From assembly GCA_041581055.1 (NCBI GenBank), contig JBFGCT010000044.1, forward strand, positions 1-24,786: DNA of 24,786 nt, written 5' to 3'. The stretch is from JBFGCT01 sp041581055. Lineage in GTDB: Bacteria > Actinomycetota > Acidimicrobiia > Acidimicrobiales > Ilumatobacteraceae. Position numbers and translations under genes: made by a program. Below are positions 1 through 7,006 of this stretch, piece by piece. The notes beneath the pieces were generated by a model. It saw only the letters and a program-made list of their open reading frames with translations, had not been told where the DNA came from and made no database searches. Every line of letters starts with the position of its first letter. The first letter of the stretch is position 1.

Positions 1-1623
1 GCCCGGCGCGAATCTCGCCCACCCCTGGAGGAGCCGCAGCAGATACACGATCTGGTGATCGCCCCAGTACCCGATGTTGCTCCACGGGTCGTCGGGGTCG
101 GGAACCTCCCAGTCGACGCCGTCGCGGGAGATCCGATACGGGTTGTGGCCGTCCGCGGTCGACGCGTTCAGGAACTTGGCCACGACGTGTGAGAAGTAGG
201 CGGGATAGGAGTGGAGCAGCGCCTCCCAGTTCTGGAAGATGTCTCGCCAGTTGCCCTCGTAGGTGAGCAACTCCCCCCAGTCCTCGCCGTGAACTCTGAT
301 CGCGAACCGGTTCCACGGCCGGCTCGGGTCGCCGTGGCGGCGGGAGAACGTGAGCGGCAGGTACTCGCGGACGAGCCGGCGCAGGTCGGCGTCGTCGGTG
401 GCGTCGGCGAGCGCGTGCAGGTCGTCGAGGTCGGTCCACTCGCCGAGCGTGTCGAGCGCCGGCGCGTGGCGGTCGAGGCACGGCCGGTTGCGCACGCCGA
501 CGAAGTCGCGGAGGTCGGCGACGGGGATGCGATGGCCGTACGGGAACACGCCGCCGCGCATCGAGTTGAAGAGCGTGTTCGAGAGGTGGTGGGCGTCGGC
601 GATCGGGTCGGCCGAGCGCTGGAACGCGTCGGCGCCGGACAACAGGGCGCGGAGACGGCGGCGTCCGGTCTCGATGTCGGCCGCGAGGCTGGCCTCGACG
701 TCGGTCCGCCGCAGCTCGTCCAACCGGTCGAGCACCGTGGCGTGGTCGAGTCCGGTGTCGGCGACGATCGTCCACGTCGCGCCGTCGTCGGCGGCCACTG
801 CGACGGTCCCATGGAGCAGGTAGGCGCCAGGCAACCCGGTCAGCAAGCCAGGGCGGCGGGGCGGCTGCCCGGCGAGCACGTCGCCGACCGCCCGCTCGTC
901 GAGGTGTGGCTGTTCGGCGGGGAACCCGGCCGACCACACCAGCGCGGCGGTCAGGGCTTCGCCTGGTTCGGCGCGATCGGTGATCAGCGACTCGAGCGTG
1001 TACAGCGCGGCCGAACCCCATGGCCCGGTCTCGGAGCGCTTGTAGGCGTCGGCGAGGTTGGAGCGCGTCTGCTCGGTCGCCGCGTCGACGCCGGCGGGCA
1101 TCACGTCGAGCAGCCCGTCGAGGACGTCGAACCGGCCGGAGGCGCCGGCGTGGTCGACGAGCTCGGCCACGCGCACCCAACCGAACGCTCCCGACGGCCG
1201 CCAGGTCGCCCGGAACGTGAGGCCCCACCGGTCGTTGCGCTCCTCGAAGGCGAGCGCGTCACCGAGCGTCGTCTTCGTGATGGCCCGGGTGCAGTGCCGG
1301 GCGCAGTCGGCGGCGAACGGCCGCCACAACTCGCGGCCGTCGTCGGTGGTCCGGGCGATGACGGTCAGCGGCCCGGCGGCGCCGACCGAGCGGTGCAGCC
1401 GATCGTCGGTCACGTACGGGAAGATCGCGTGGTCGGCGTCGATCCGGCCCGCGGTGAGCGCCCCGTTGCTGGAGATGAACATCCACAGGTCGGTGTCGGA
1501 CACGACCGTGGTGAGGAACGGCTCCATCCGCTCGACCCGGTCGATGCGGTAGGCGTCGACGTCCCCGAGCCGGATCAGCCGGCCGCTCGGAGCGCCGTGC
1601 TCGGCAGGCGTGATCACGAGCAT
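1..1623 (-). CDS. Large conserved protein, N-terminal 541 residues, possible sugar-active enzyme (partial)
   Basis: The minus-strand frame is open from the ATG at 1623 to the left edge, with no stop; the C-terminus lies outside the window. No other ATG, GTG or TTG occurs in frame before the upstream stop at 1687-1689, so the start is well fixed, although no clear ribosome binding site is seen. The N-terminal half looks like a beta-rich domain (opening MLVITPAEHGAPSGRLIRLG). The last ~180 residues contain a striking aromatic/acidic stretch: LTYEGNWRDIFQNWEALL, then FLNASTADGHNPYRISRDG, then a D-W-E-V-P-D-P-D-D-P-W segment ending GYWGDHQIVYLLRLL. This resembles the helical (alpha/alpha)6 barrel of glycosidases or phosphorylases, but I cannot name a family with certainty. 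The function is inference only. The gene is divergent from the ilv leader. Confidence 0.6.
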   Translation of the reverse strand, partial: MLVITPAEHGAPSGRLIRLGDVDAYRIDRVERMEPFLTTVVSDTDLWMFISSNGALTAGRIDADHAIFPYVTDDRLHRSVGAAGPLTVIARTTDDGRELWRPFAADCARHCTRAITKTTLGDALAFEERNDRWGLTFRATWRPSGAFGWVRVAELVDHAGASGRFDVLDGLLDVMPAGVDAATEQTRSNLADAYKRSETGPWGSAALYTLESLITDRAEPGEALTAALVWSAGFPAEQPHLDERAVGDVLAGQPPRRPGLLTGLPGAYLLHGTVAVAADDGATWTIVADTGLDHATVLDRLDELRRTDVEASLAADIETGRRRLRALLSGADAFQRSADPIADAHHLSNTLFNSMRGGVFPYGHRIPVADLRDFVGVRNRPCLDRHAPALDTLGEWTDLDDLHALADATDDADLRRLVREYLPLTFSRRHGDPSRPWNRFAIRVHGEDWGELLTYEGNWRDIFQNWEALLHSYPAYFSHVVAKFLNASTADGHNPYRISRDGVDWEVPDPDDPWSNIGYWGDHQIVYLLRLLQGWARFAPG

Positions 1624-1819
1624 CGGCCAGCCGACGTGACGAGGCGCGTGCCGGCGGGTGACATCGGGGGCACGATAGCGGTCATCTCATGTCGGCCTCT
1701 CGCCCGGTCGCCGGTCGCACGGTCGGGCGGTGGTCGGGCACGACGACGTTGCCGCGCGAGGGGTGGCGCCGCCGTGACGCGCGGCCAACATTTTCCTCAA
1801 GACTTTGTCAAACCGCGCC

Positions 1820-1825
1820 GATGAT
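1820..1825 (+). promoter_or_regulatory. Candidate -10 element of the ilv operon (weak)
   Basis: GATGAT at 1820-1825 matches TATAAT at 4 of 6 positions and lies 6 bases before the leader-peptide ATG at 1832, the spacing expected for a leaderless transcript. No convincing -35 is present at the usual distance. A TTGTCA at 1805-1810 is too close to pair with it, but would sit 17 bases from CAGTAT at 1828-1833. The second option would put the transcription start inside the leader peptide. Weak call. Confidence 0.3.
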
Positions 1826-1831
1826 GGCAGT

Positions 1832-1882
1832 ATGGAAGCCGTGACGCACGAACTTCGCGCCGTCGTAGTAATTCTCCGGTAG
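1832..1882 (+). CDS. ilvL: ilv operon leader peptide (16 aa)
   Basis: This short reading frame encodes MEAVTHELRAVVVILR and stops at TAG 1880-1882. The consecutive Val-Val-Val-Ile-Leu codons (1862-1876) are the signature of an attenuation leader peptide for branched-chain amino acids: a ribosome starved of charged tRNA for Val, Ile or Leu would stall there. It lies 132 bases upstream of ilvB and is followed by an intrinsic terminator at 1912-1944. An in-frame GTG at 1841 is an alternative start, and no strong Shine-Dalgarno is present, so a leaderless start at 1832 is possible. Attenuation of ilvBNC by leader peptides is known in other actinobacteria such as Corynebacterium. That it works the same way here is inference from the arrangement. 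Confidence 0.8.
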   Translation: MEAVTHELRAVVVILR

Positions 1883-1927
1883 CACGCCGGCCCCAACGCC
1901 GCGCGTGCTCACGACCTCCCGGGCCGG
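1881..1927 (+). promoter_or_regulatory. Alternative RNA pairings of the ilv attenuator
   Basis: Two mutually exclusive pairings can be drawn. AGCACGC (1881-1887) pairs perfectly with GCGTGCT (1903-1909), a 7-bp hairpin starting inside the leader stop codon. CCGGCCC (1887-1893) pairs perfectly with GGGCCGG (1921-1927), the loop and start of the descending arm of the terminator. A ribosome stalled on the Val/Ile/Leu codons (1862-1876) would cover 1881-1887, prevent the first hairpin and free 1887-1893 to act as antiterminator. The base pairings are read directly; the mechanism is inference. Confidence 0.6.
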
Positions 1928-1944
1928 GGGGTCGTTTGCTTTTT
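1912..1944 (+). terminator. Rho-independent attenuator terminator upstream of ilvB
   Basis: CGACCTCCC (1912-1920) pairs with GGGGGGTCG (1926-1934) in a 9-bp stem with one T-G wobble and a 5-base loop, GGGCC. It is followed at once by TTTGCTTTTT (1935-1944). A T-rich run like this is otherwise rare in this GC-rich window, where most terminator-like hairpins lack a U tract. The position between leader peptide and ilvB makes it an attenuator rather than an end-of-operon terminator. Confidence 0.85.
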
Positions 1945-2014
1945 CGGCGTGATTCGCATCCATCCTCAACCCACCCCGTCGCATCGAGACCGCAACACAG
2001 GAAAGGCCACCACC

Positions 2015-3772
2015 ATGGCTGACAGAATCACCGGCGCCCAGGCGCTGATCAGAGCACTCGAGCACGAAGACGTCGAGGTGATGTTCGGCTACCCCGGCGG
2101 ATGCATCCTGCCGGCGTACGACCCGCTGCTCGAGAGCTCGATCCGCCACGTGCTCGTGCGCCACGAGCAGGGCGCGGGCCACATGGCCGAGGGGTACGCC
2201 CACGTCACCGGCAAGCCCGGTGTGGCGATGGTGACCTCCGGCCCCGCCGCGACCAACCTGGTCACGCCGCTGATGGACGCCTACATGGACTCGATCCCGA
2301 TGGTCGCGATCACCGGCCAGGTGCCGACCAAGGCGATCGGCAGCGACGCGTTCCAGGAGTGCGACACGGTCGGCATCACCCGCTCGTGCACGAAGCACAA
2401 CGACCTCGTGTTGTCTCCCGACGACATCCCGATGGCGGTGCGCCAGGCGTTCCACATCGCCCGCACGGGCCGGCCCGGCCCGACGCTGATCGACGTCCCC
2501 AAGGACGTGCTCCAGAACGAGATGACGTGGCACTGGCCGTCCGACGCGGACGTGCTGGCCGCGCTGCCCGGCTATCGGCCGACCGTGAGGGGCCACGCGA
2601 GGATGATCAAGGAGGCGGCCAAGCTGATCCTGGAGTCCGAGCGCCCCGTGATCTACGCCGGCGGCGGCATCCTCAAGGCGCGGGCGGCCGACGCGCTGCG
2701 CGAGCTCGCCGAGCTGACCGACGTCTACGTCGTGACGACGCTGATGGCGCGCGGGGCGTTCCCCGACAGTCATCCGCTGTGCCTCGGCATGCCGGGGATG
2801 CACGGCAACGCGACGGCGGTCACCTCGTTCCAGAAGTGCGACCTGCTGATCGCCCTCGGCAGCCGCTTCGACGACCGGATCACCGGCAAGGTCGACCAGT
2901 TCGCCCAGGGCGCCAAGGTCATCCACGTCGACATCGACCCGGCCGAACAGGGCAAGGTGCGCCGGCCCGACGTCCCGATCGTCGGCGACGCCCGGCTGGT
3001 CATCGAGGAGATCGTCAAGGAGATCAGGGCGCTGCTGGCCGGCGGGACGGCGCAGGCCGACACGTCGGCGTGGAAGAGCAAGGTGTCGGGCTGGAAGGAG
3101 CAGTTCCCGATGACGTACGAGCCGTCCGAGCCGGGCGGGGAGCTCAAGCCCCAGTACTGCATCGAGCAGCTCCGCGACCACGCGCCGCCGGGCACGATCG
3201 TCGCCTCCGGCGTCGGCCAGCACCAGATGTACGCGTCGCAGTACTGGCACTTCGAGGAGCCGTACACCTGGGTCAACTCCGGCGGCCTCGGCACGATGGG
3301 GTTCTCGATCCCCGCGGCGATCGGCGCCAAGGCGGCGATGCCCGACCGCACCGTCTGGGCGATCGACGGCGACGGCTGCTTCCAGATGACCGCGCAGGAG
3401 CTGGTCACCGCCACGCTGGAGAAGCTCCCGATCAAGGTCGCGCTGTTGAACAACAGCTACCTCGGCATGGTCCGCCAGTGGCAGGAGATGTTCTACGACG
3501 AGCGCTACTCGGAGGTGTTCCTCGACTCCTCGACGGTCCCCGACTTCGTGATGTGGGCCGAGTCGATGGGTTGTGCGGCATTCCGGGTGGAGTCGCCCGA
3601 AGAGGTGGGGCCGACGATCGAGAAGGCGAACGCGATCAACGATCGGACGGTCGTGATCGAGTTCCGCACCGACGCCGCCGAGGGCGTGTTCCCGATGGTC
3701 CCGGCCGGTCACTCCAACGACGACGTCATCCTCCACCCGACACAGCAGGACAAGCGGGAGAACCTCCGATGA
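2015..3772 (+). CDS. ilvB: Acetolactate synthase, large (catalytic) subunit
   Basis: This enzyme condenses two pyruvates to 2-acetolactate, or pyruvate with 2-oxobutyrate to 2-aceto-2-hydroxybutyrate, the first common step of valine, leucine and isoleucine synthesis. It depends on thiamine diphosphate, FAD and Mg2+. The 585-residue product is the usual family length. The N-terminal FGYPGGCILPAYD is followed by catalytic Glu51 in RHEQGAGHMAEGYA. The C-terminal ThDP motif starts at GDGCFQMTAQEL and ends at LLNN. The ATG at 2015 is chosen because it opens with the canonical start MADRITGAQALI and has a GGAAAGG ribosome binding site 8-14 bases upstream. A start at 1949 would add 22 unrelated residues and overlap the attenuator region. 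The stop overlaps the ilvN start (ATGA), implying translational coupling. Confidence 0.97.
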   Translation: MADRITGAQALIRALEHEDVEVMFGYPGGCILPAYDPLLESSIRHVLVRHEQGAGHMAEGYAHVTGKPGVAMVTSGPAATNLVTPLMDAYMDSIPMVAITGQVPTKAIGSDAFQECDTVGITRSCTKHNDLVLSPDDIPMAVRQAFHIARTGRPGPTLIDVPKDVLQNEMTWHWPSDADVLAALPGYRPTVRGHARMIKEAAKLILESERPVIYAGGGILKARAADALRELAELTDVYVVTTLMARGAFPDSHPLCLGMPGMHGNATAVTSFQKCDLLIALGSRFDDRITGKVDQFAQGAKVIHVDIDPAEQGKVRRPDVPIVGDARLVIEEIVKEIRALLAGGTAQADTSAWKSKVSGWKEQFPMTYEPSEPGGELKPQYCIEQLRDHAPPGTIVASGVGQHQMYASQYWHFEEPYTWVNSGGLGTMGFSIPAAIGAKAAMPDRTVWAIDGDGCFQMTAQELVTATLEKLPIKVALLNNSYLGMVRQWQEMFYDERYSEVFLDSSTVPDFVMWAESMGCAAFRVESPEEVGPTIEKANAINDRTVVIEFRTDAAEGVFPMVPAGHSNDDVILHPTQQDKRENLR

Positions 3773-4323
3773 CCCACAGCAATCCGTACGGAACCGGCGT
3801 CACCCACCACATCCTCTCGGTGCTGGTCCAGGACCGTCCGGGCGTGCTCGCCCGGGTGGCCGGGCTGTTCGCCCGGCGCGGCTACAACATCTACTCGCTC
3901 GCCGTCGCCCCGGCCGAAGACGTCGGCATGAGCCGGATCACGATCGTCGTCGACGTCGAGTCGACGCCGCTGGAGCAGATCACCAAGCAGCTGTTCAAGC
4001 TGATCGACGTCGTCAAGATCTCCGAGCTCGACCCCCGGCGCTCGGTCGAGCGCGAGTTGCTGATCGCCACGGTCAAGGCCGGCGCCGACGCGCGCAGCCA
4101 CATCGCCGATCTCGTCAACATCTTCGAGGGCAAGATCATCGCCGTCTCCGAGCAGGTGCTGACCGTCAGCCTCGACGGCCATCCGGACAAGCTGGACGAC
4201 TTTGTGGAGTTGATCGGCGGATATGGCATCGTTGAGCTCCAGCGCACCGGCCGGGTGGCGCTGCCCAAACTCGATCGAGGCGCTCGCCTGCGCGCCGTGA
4301 ACCCCACTGGAAAGGTTGGCTGA
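3769..4323 (+). CDS. ilvN: Acetolactate synthase, small regulatory subunit
   Basis: The 184-residue protein is the regulatory partner of IlvB. It raises catalytic activity and gives feedback inhibition by valine or related products. The N-terminal ACT domain is clear (HHILSVLVQDRPGVLARVAG, then the conserved RRGYNIYSLAVA). A second ACT-like regulatory half follows, starting at RELLIATV and running through IFEGKIIAVSEQVLTVSL. The length and two-domain layout match long-form IlvN/IlvH proteins. The ATG overlaps the ilvB stop by four bases (ATGA), so the subunits are probably made in fixed ratio. ilvC starts two bases after the stop. Confidence 0.96.
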   Translation: MTHSNPYGTGVTHHILSVLVQDRPGVLARVAGLFARRGYNIYSLAVAPAEDVGMSRITIVVDVESTPLEQITKQLFKLIDVVKISELDPRRSVERELLIATVKAGADARSHIADLVNIFEGKIIAVSEQVLTVSLDGHPDKLDDFVELIGGYGIVELQRTGRVALPKLDRGARLRAVNPTGKVG

Positions 4324-4325
4324 CG

Positions 4326-5354
4326 ATGGCCGTCACCGTCTATTACGAGGCTGATGCGGACAGCTCGCTCATCCGCGACCGGAAGGTCGCGGTCGTCGGC
4401 TACGGCTCGCAGGGCCACGCGCACGCGCTCAACCTGAAGGAGTCGGGCGTCGACGTCGTCGTCGGCCTCCGCGACGGTTCGTCGTCCAAGGCCAAGGCCG
4501 AGGAGGCCGGCCTGCGGGTGATGTCGATCGCCGACGCCGCCGAGTACGCCGACGTGATCATGTTGCTCGCCCCCGACACCGAGCAGAAGCGGATCTACGA
4601 CGAGTCGGTCGAGCCCCACCTGAAGGCGGGCGACGCGCTCGCGTTCGCCCACGGCTTCAACGTCCGCTTCGGGCGGATCAAGGCGCCGGCCGAGGTCGAC
4701 GTGATCATGGTCGCCCCGAAGGGGCCGGGCCATCTCGTGCGACGCACGTACACCGAGGGCGGCGGCGTGCCGGCGCTGATCGCCGTCGACCAGGACGCGA
4801 CCGGCCACGCCCGCGATGTCGCGCTGTCGTACGCCGACGCGATCGGCGGGACGCGGGCCGGCGTGATCGAGACGACGTTCTCAGAGGAGACCGAGACCGA
4901 CCTGTTCGGCGAGCAGGCCGTGCTCTGCGGGGGGCTGACCGCGCTGGTGCGGGCCGGCTTCGAGACGCTGACCGACGCCGGCTACGCCCCGGAGATGGCC
5001 TACTTCGAGTGCCTGCACGAGGTCAAGCTGATCGTCGACCTGATGTACGAGGAGGGCATCGCCGGGATGCGGTACTCGATCTCCGACACCGCCGAGTACG
5101 GCGACCTGACCCGCGGGTCGCGCATCGTCACCGACGAGACCAAGGCGGAGATGCGGCGCATCCTCGACGAGATCCGGTCCGGCCAGTTCGCCGACGAGTG
5201 GGTGGCCGAGTCCGAGTCGGGGCGGGCGAACTATCGCCGCATGCAGCGGGAGGGCAAGGACCACCCGATCGAGGCGATCGGCTCGGAGCTGCGGGCGATG
5301 ATGCCGTTCATCAACGCCGGCCGCCAGAAAGTCGCCGACGTCTCCGGCGGCTGA
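4326..5354 (+). CDS. ilvC: Ketol-acid reductoisomerase (class I)
   Basis: This NADPH- and Mg2+-dependent enzyme isomerises and reduces acetolactate (or acetohydroxybutyrate) to the dihydroxy acid, the second common step of branched-chain amino acid synthesis. The 342-residue length is that of the short class I form. The Rossmann motif GYGSQG is at residues 25-30 and the cofactor-specificity loop GLRDGSSS at 47-54. His109 in AHGFNVRFG and the PKGPGH segment near residue 132 are conserved. The metal site is present as Asp192 and Glu196 in DLFGEQ, with Glu228 and Glu232 in ECLHEVK. It starts 2 bases after ilvN, behind GGAAAGGTTGG. It is the last gene of the operon; ilvD and leu genes are not in the window. 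Confidence 0.97.
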   Translation: MAVTVYYEADADSSLIRDRKVAVVGYGSQGHAHALNLKESGVDVVVGLRDGSSSKAKAEEAGLRVMSIADAAEYADVIMLLAPDTEQKRIYDESVEPHLKAGDALAFAHGFNVRFGRIKAPAEVDVIMVAPKGPGHLVRRTYTEGGGVPALIAVDQDATGHARDVALSYADAIGGTRAGVIETTFSEETETDLFGEQAVLCGGLTALVRAGFETLTDAGYAPEMAYFECLHEVKLIVDLMYEEGIAGMRYSISDTAEYGDLTRGSRIVTDETKAEMRRILDEIRSGQFADEWVAESESGRANYRRMQREGKDHPIEAIGSELRAMMPFINAGRQKVADVSGG

Positions 5355-5366
5355 AACGCAACGATC

Positions 5367-5393
5367 GGCCGGGCCGTGATGATTGGCCCGGCC
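5367..5393 (+). terminator. Hairpin after ilvC (terminator-like)
   Basis: GGCCGGGCC (5367-5375) and GGCCCGGCC (5385-5393) form a perfect 9-bp GC stem with loop GTGATGATT, 12 bases after the ilvC stop. No T tract follows, so termination, if any, would not be of the classical intrinsic type. Extra copies of both arms downstream could form competing hairpins. Confidence 0.55.
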
Positions 5394-5569
5394 TCAGAGC
5401 GGGTCGGAGTGCTTCACGGTTGATCGGCCGGGCCGCCAGCCTTGCTCGCTGGCGCTCGCGGCGGCGGCGGTGATGATTGGCCCGGCGGTGATGATTGGCC
5501 CGGCCTCAGAGCGGGTCGGAGTGCTTCACGGTTGATCGGCCGGGCCGCCAGCCTTGCTCGCTGGCGCTC
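5376..5569 (+). repeat. 82-bp direct repeat, two identical copies plus a partial third
   Basis: The 82 bases at 5376-5457 are repeated exactly at 5488-5569 (period 112). The first 17 bases also occur a third time at 5470-5486. Each full copy contains GATCGGCCGGGCCG (also at 5363-5376, upstream of copy 1) and a small hairpin, GCCAGC-N7-GCTGGC. Because GGCCGGGCC and GGCCCGGC each occur three times, many alternative stems are possible. The repeat fills most of the 325-base gap between ilvC and the next gene; no credible gene lies within it. The origin is probably local duplication of a terminator or REP-like element. Confidence 0.85.
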
Positions 5570-5645
5570 CCTGCGGCGGCCGTGTCCAGGGTTGTTCGCG
5601 CTCCCTGTCGCGACTTTTGTTCTCCTGACGGCGTCTCTTCGACGT

Positions 5646-5662
5646 GGCCGCACCCTGCGGCC
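5646..5662 (+). promoter_or_regulatory. Small inverted repeat before the ribosome binding site
   Basis: GGCCGCA-CCC-TGCGGCC is a perfect 7-bp hairpin ending 5 bases before the AGGAGGAGAG ribosome binding site (5668-5677) of the gene starting at 5680. It could influence translation or bind a regulator. There is no direct evidence beyond the symmetry. Confidence 0.3.
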
Positions 5663-5679
5663 GCCAGAGGAGGAGAGAG

Positions 5680-6375
5680 ATGCTCGCAATCGAGTACGCC
5701 CAAGGGATCGAGGACGCGTGGAACGACATCGCGACCTTCGTCCCCAAGCTGATCGCGGCGATCGCCGTGTTCGTCATCGGCTGGATCGTGGCCAAGATCA
5801 TCCGCAGGGTGATCGTCCGCGTCCTGAACAAGCTCAAGTTCGACAGTTACGTCGACAAGGCCGGCCTGGGCGCCCCGCTCGAGCGCGCCGGGTACCCGAA
5901 CTCGGTCGACCTGCTGGGCAAGATCATCTACCTGGGCCTGATGCTGCTGGTGCTCCAGCTGACCGTCGGCGTGTTCGGCGACACCGAGATCTCCAAGGCG
6001 CTCGACGGCCTGATCGCGTTCATCCCGCGCCTCCTGGTGGCGATCATCATCATCGTGATCACCGGAGCGGTGGCCAACGCCGTCCGCACGATCATCCAGC
6101 CCGCCGTCGCCCATCTGTCCGCCGGCGACCTGATCGAGAAGGGCGCGTTCGTCGCCATCTGGATCATCGGTTCGTTTGCCGCCCTCGACCAGTTGCAGGT
6201 CGCGGAAGACGTCGTCAACACCCTCTTCCAGACCATGGTCTACGGCCTCGGTCTGATCCTGGTCATCAGCCTCGGCGTCGGCGGGATCGCCAGCGCTCGC
6301 GAGCGCTTCTGGCCGGCCGTGTACGGTCGGCTGACGGGAGACCGGGGCGACGAAGGGACGCCTGTCGAGGGCTGA
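5680..6375 (+). CDS. Small mechanosensitive-channel-like membrane protein (conserved TM-helix family)
   Basis: The 231-residue product has about five hydrophobic segments: LIAAIAVFVIGWIVAKII near residue 25, a second near 85 (KIIYLGLMLLVLQLTV), a third near 120 (LLVAIIIIVITGAVANAV), one near 160 and one near 190 (GLGLILVISLGVGG). This is the repeated conserved-TM-helix arrangement (Pfam TM_helix type) of CmpX-like MscS relatives. The C-terminal MscS beta domain is missing, so it may be a tension- or envelope-sensing channel subunit rather than a complete MscS. The ATG at 5680 is preferred over an in-frame GTG at 5644 because of the strong AGGAGGAGAG just upstream. It is followed by a sigma/anti-sigma pair and a second related channel gene. 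Channel activity is inference from family. Confidence 0.8.
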   Translation: MLAIEYAQGIEDAWNDIATFVPKLIAAIAVFVIGWIVAKIIRRVIVRVLNKLKFDSYVDKAGLGAPLERAGYPNSVDLLGKIIYLGLMLLVLQLTVGVFGDTEISKALDGLIAFIPRLLVAIIIIVITGAVANAVRTIIQPAVAHLSAGDLIEKGAFVAIWIIGSFAALDQLQVAEDVVNTLFQTMVYGLGLILVISLGVGGIASARERFWPAVYGRLTGDRGDEGTPVEG

Positions 6376-6381
6376 GAGATC

Positions 6382-6423
6382 GGACATCCGGCGGCGTTGT
6401 CCGCTACTCGCCGCCGGATGTCC
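6382..6423 (+). terminator. 14-bp perfect inverted repeat between channel gene and sigma factor
   Basis: GGACATCCGGCGGC (6382-6395) and GCCGCCGGATGTCC (6410-6423) are perfectly complementary, with a 14-base loop, starting 6 bases after the stop of the upstream gene. There is no T tract. It probably acts as a partial terminator or mRNA-stabilising stem that separates expression of the channel gene from the sigma operon. Confidence 0.6.
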
Positions 6424-6437
6424 ACTATCGGTAGTGG
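6422..6437 (+). promoter_or_regulatory. Short palindrome before the sigma factor gene
   Basis: CCACTA-TCGG-TAGTGG is a perfect 6-bp inverted repeat ending 20 bases before the sigma factor ATG (6458) and touching the preceding 14-bp stem. Its place just upstream of the ribosome binding site would suit an operator or a translational control hairpin. No specific binding protein can be named. Confidence 0.35.
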
Positions 6438-6457
6438 TCGCGGGAGGGACGAAAGGC

Positions 6458-7006
6458 ATGCATGTGGACGAGGCGACGGGCGCAGTGGGCGCCCCGGTCG
6501 GACCTGGACCGTCCGACGCCTCGTTCGCCGAGTTGGTCGAGCAGTACAGCGGGGCGGTCTACCGTCTCGCTCGATCCGTGGTCAGGGATCCGGCCCTGGC
6601 CGACGATGTCACGCAGGACACGTTCATCGCAGTCTGGAAGCACCGCGACGGGTTCCGGGGCGAGGGCTCGATGCGCGGCTGGATCCTGCGGATCGCCCAC
6701 AACACCGCGGTGTCGACGCTCCGGCGGGTCAAGGACACCGCCACCGATCCGTCGATGCTGCCGGACGCGTCGGAGCCGATCACGGTGACCCGGATGGTCG
6801 AGGGTCGTATCGCGATGCAGGCGCTGAGCGCGGCGCTCGCCCAACTCGACGAGCTCTCGCGCGAGATCGTCGTGCTGCGCGAGGTCGAGGGACTGTCGTA
6901 CGACGACATCGCGGAGGCGCTGGGCGTTCCGATCCCGACGGTGAAGACCCGGTTGTTGCGGTCCCGGCGCCAACTTGCCGTGAGCCTCCAAGGGTGGCGA
7001 TCATGA
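6458..7006 (+). CDS. ECF (sigma-70 family group 4) RNA polymerase sigma factor
   Basis: The 182-residue protein has the two-domain layout of an extracytoplasmic-function sigma factor. Region 2 covers about residues 22-90: FAELVEQYSGAVYRLARSVV, then the -10-binding segment ADDVTQDTFIAVWKHRDGF and MRGWILRIAHNTAVSTLRR. Region 4 is near 125-180, with LSREIVVLREVEGLSYDDIA and helix-turn-helix ALGVPIPTVKTRLLRSRRQL. ATG 6458 is chosen over GTG 6434 because GGGAGG lies about 10 bases upstream and the longer start would overlap the palindrome. The stop overlaps the anti-sigma start (ATGA), a typical translational coupling. The signal it answers to is unknown; linkage to channel-like genes suggests envelope or osmotic stress. 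Confidence 0.93.
   Translation: MHVDEATGAVGAPVGPGPSDASFAELVEQYSGAVYRLARSVVRDPALADDVTQDTFIAVWKHRDGFRGEGSMRGWILRIAHNTAVSTLRRVKDTATDPSMLPDASEPITVTRMVEGRIAMQALSAALAQLDELSREIVVLREVEGLSYDDIAEALGVPIPTVKTRLLRSRRQLAVSLQGWRS

Noticed and set aside
211..1824. Long plus-strand ORF (537 aa)
   Set aside because: It is the exact antisense of the minus-strand gene at 1-1623. Its composition is Arg/Gly/Val-rich without motifs, while the minus frame gives a sensible protein with conserved aromatic blocks.
1949..2014. N-terminal extension of ilvB from ATG 1949
   Set aside because: The added 22 residues match nothing in the family and follow directly after the attenuator T run. ATG 2015 has a good ribosome binding site and the canonical N-terminus.
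1690..2014. T-box riboswitch before ilvB
   Set aside because: No T-box consensus or specifier stem was recognised; the Val/Ile/Leu leader peptide with terminator explains the region.
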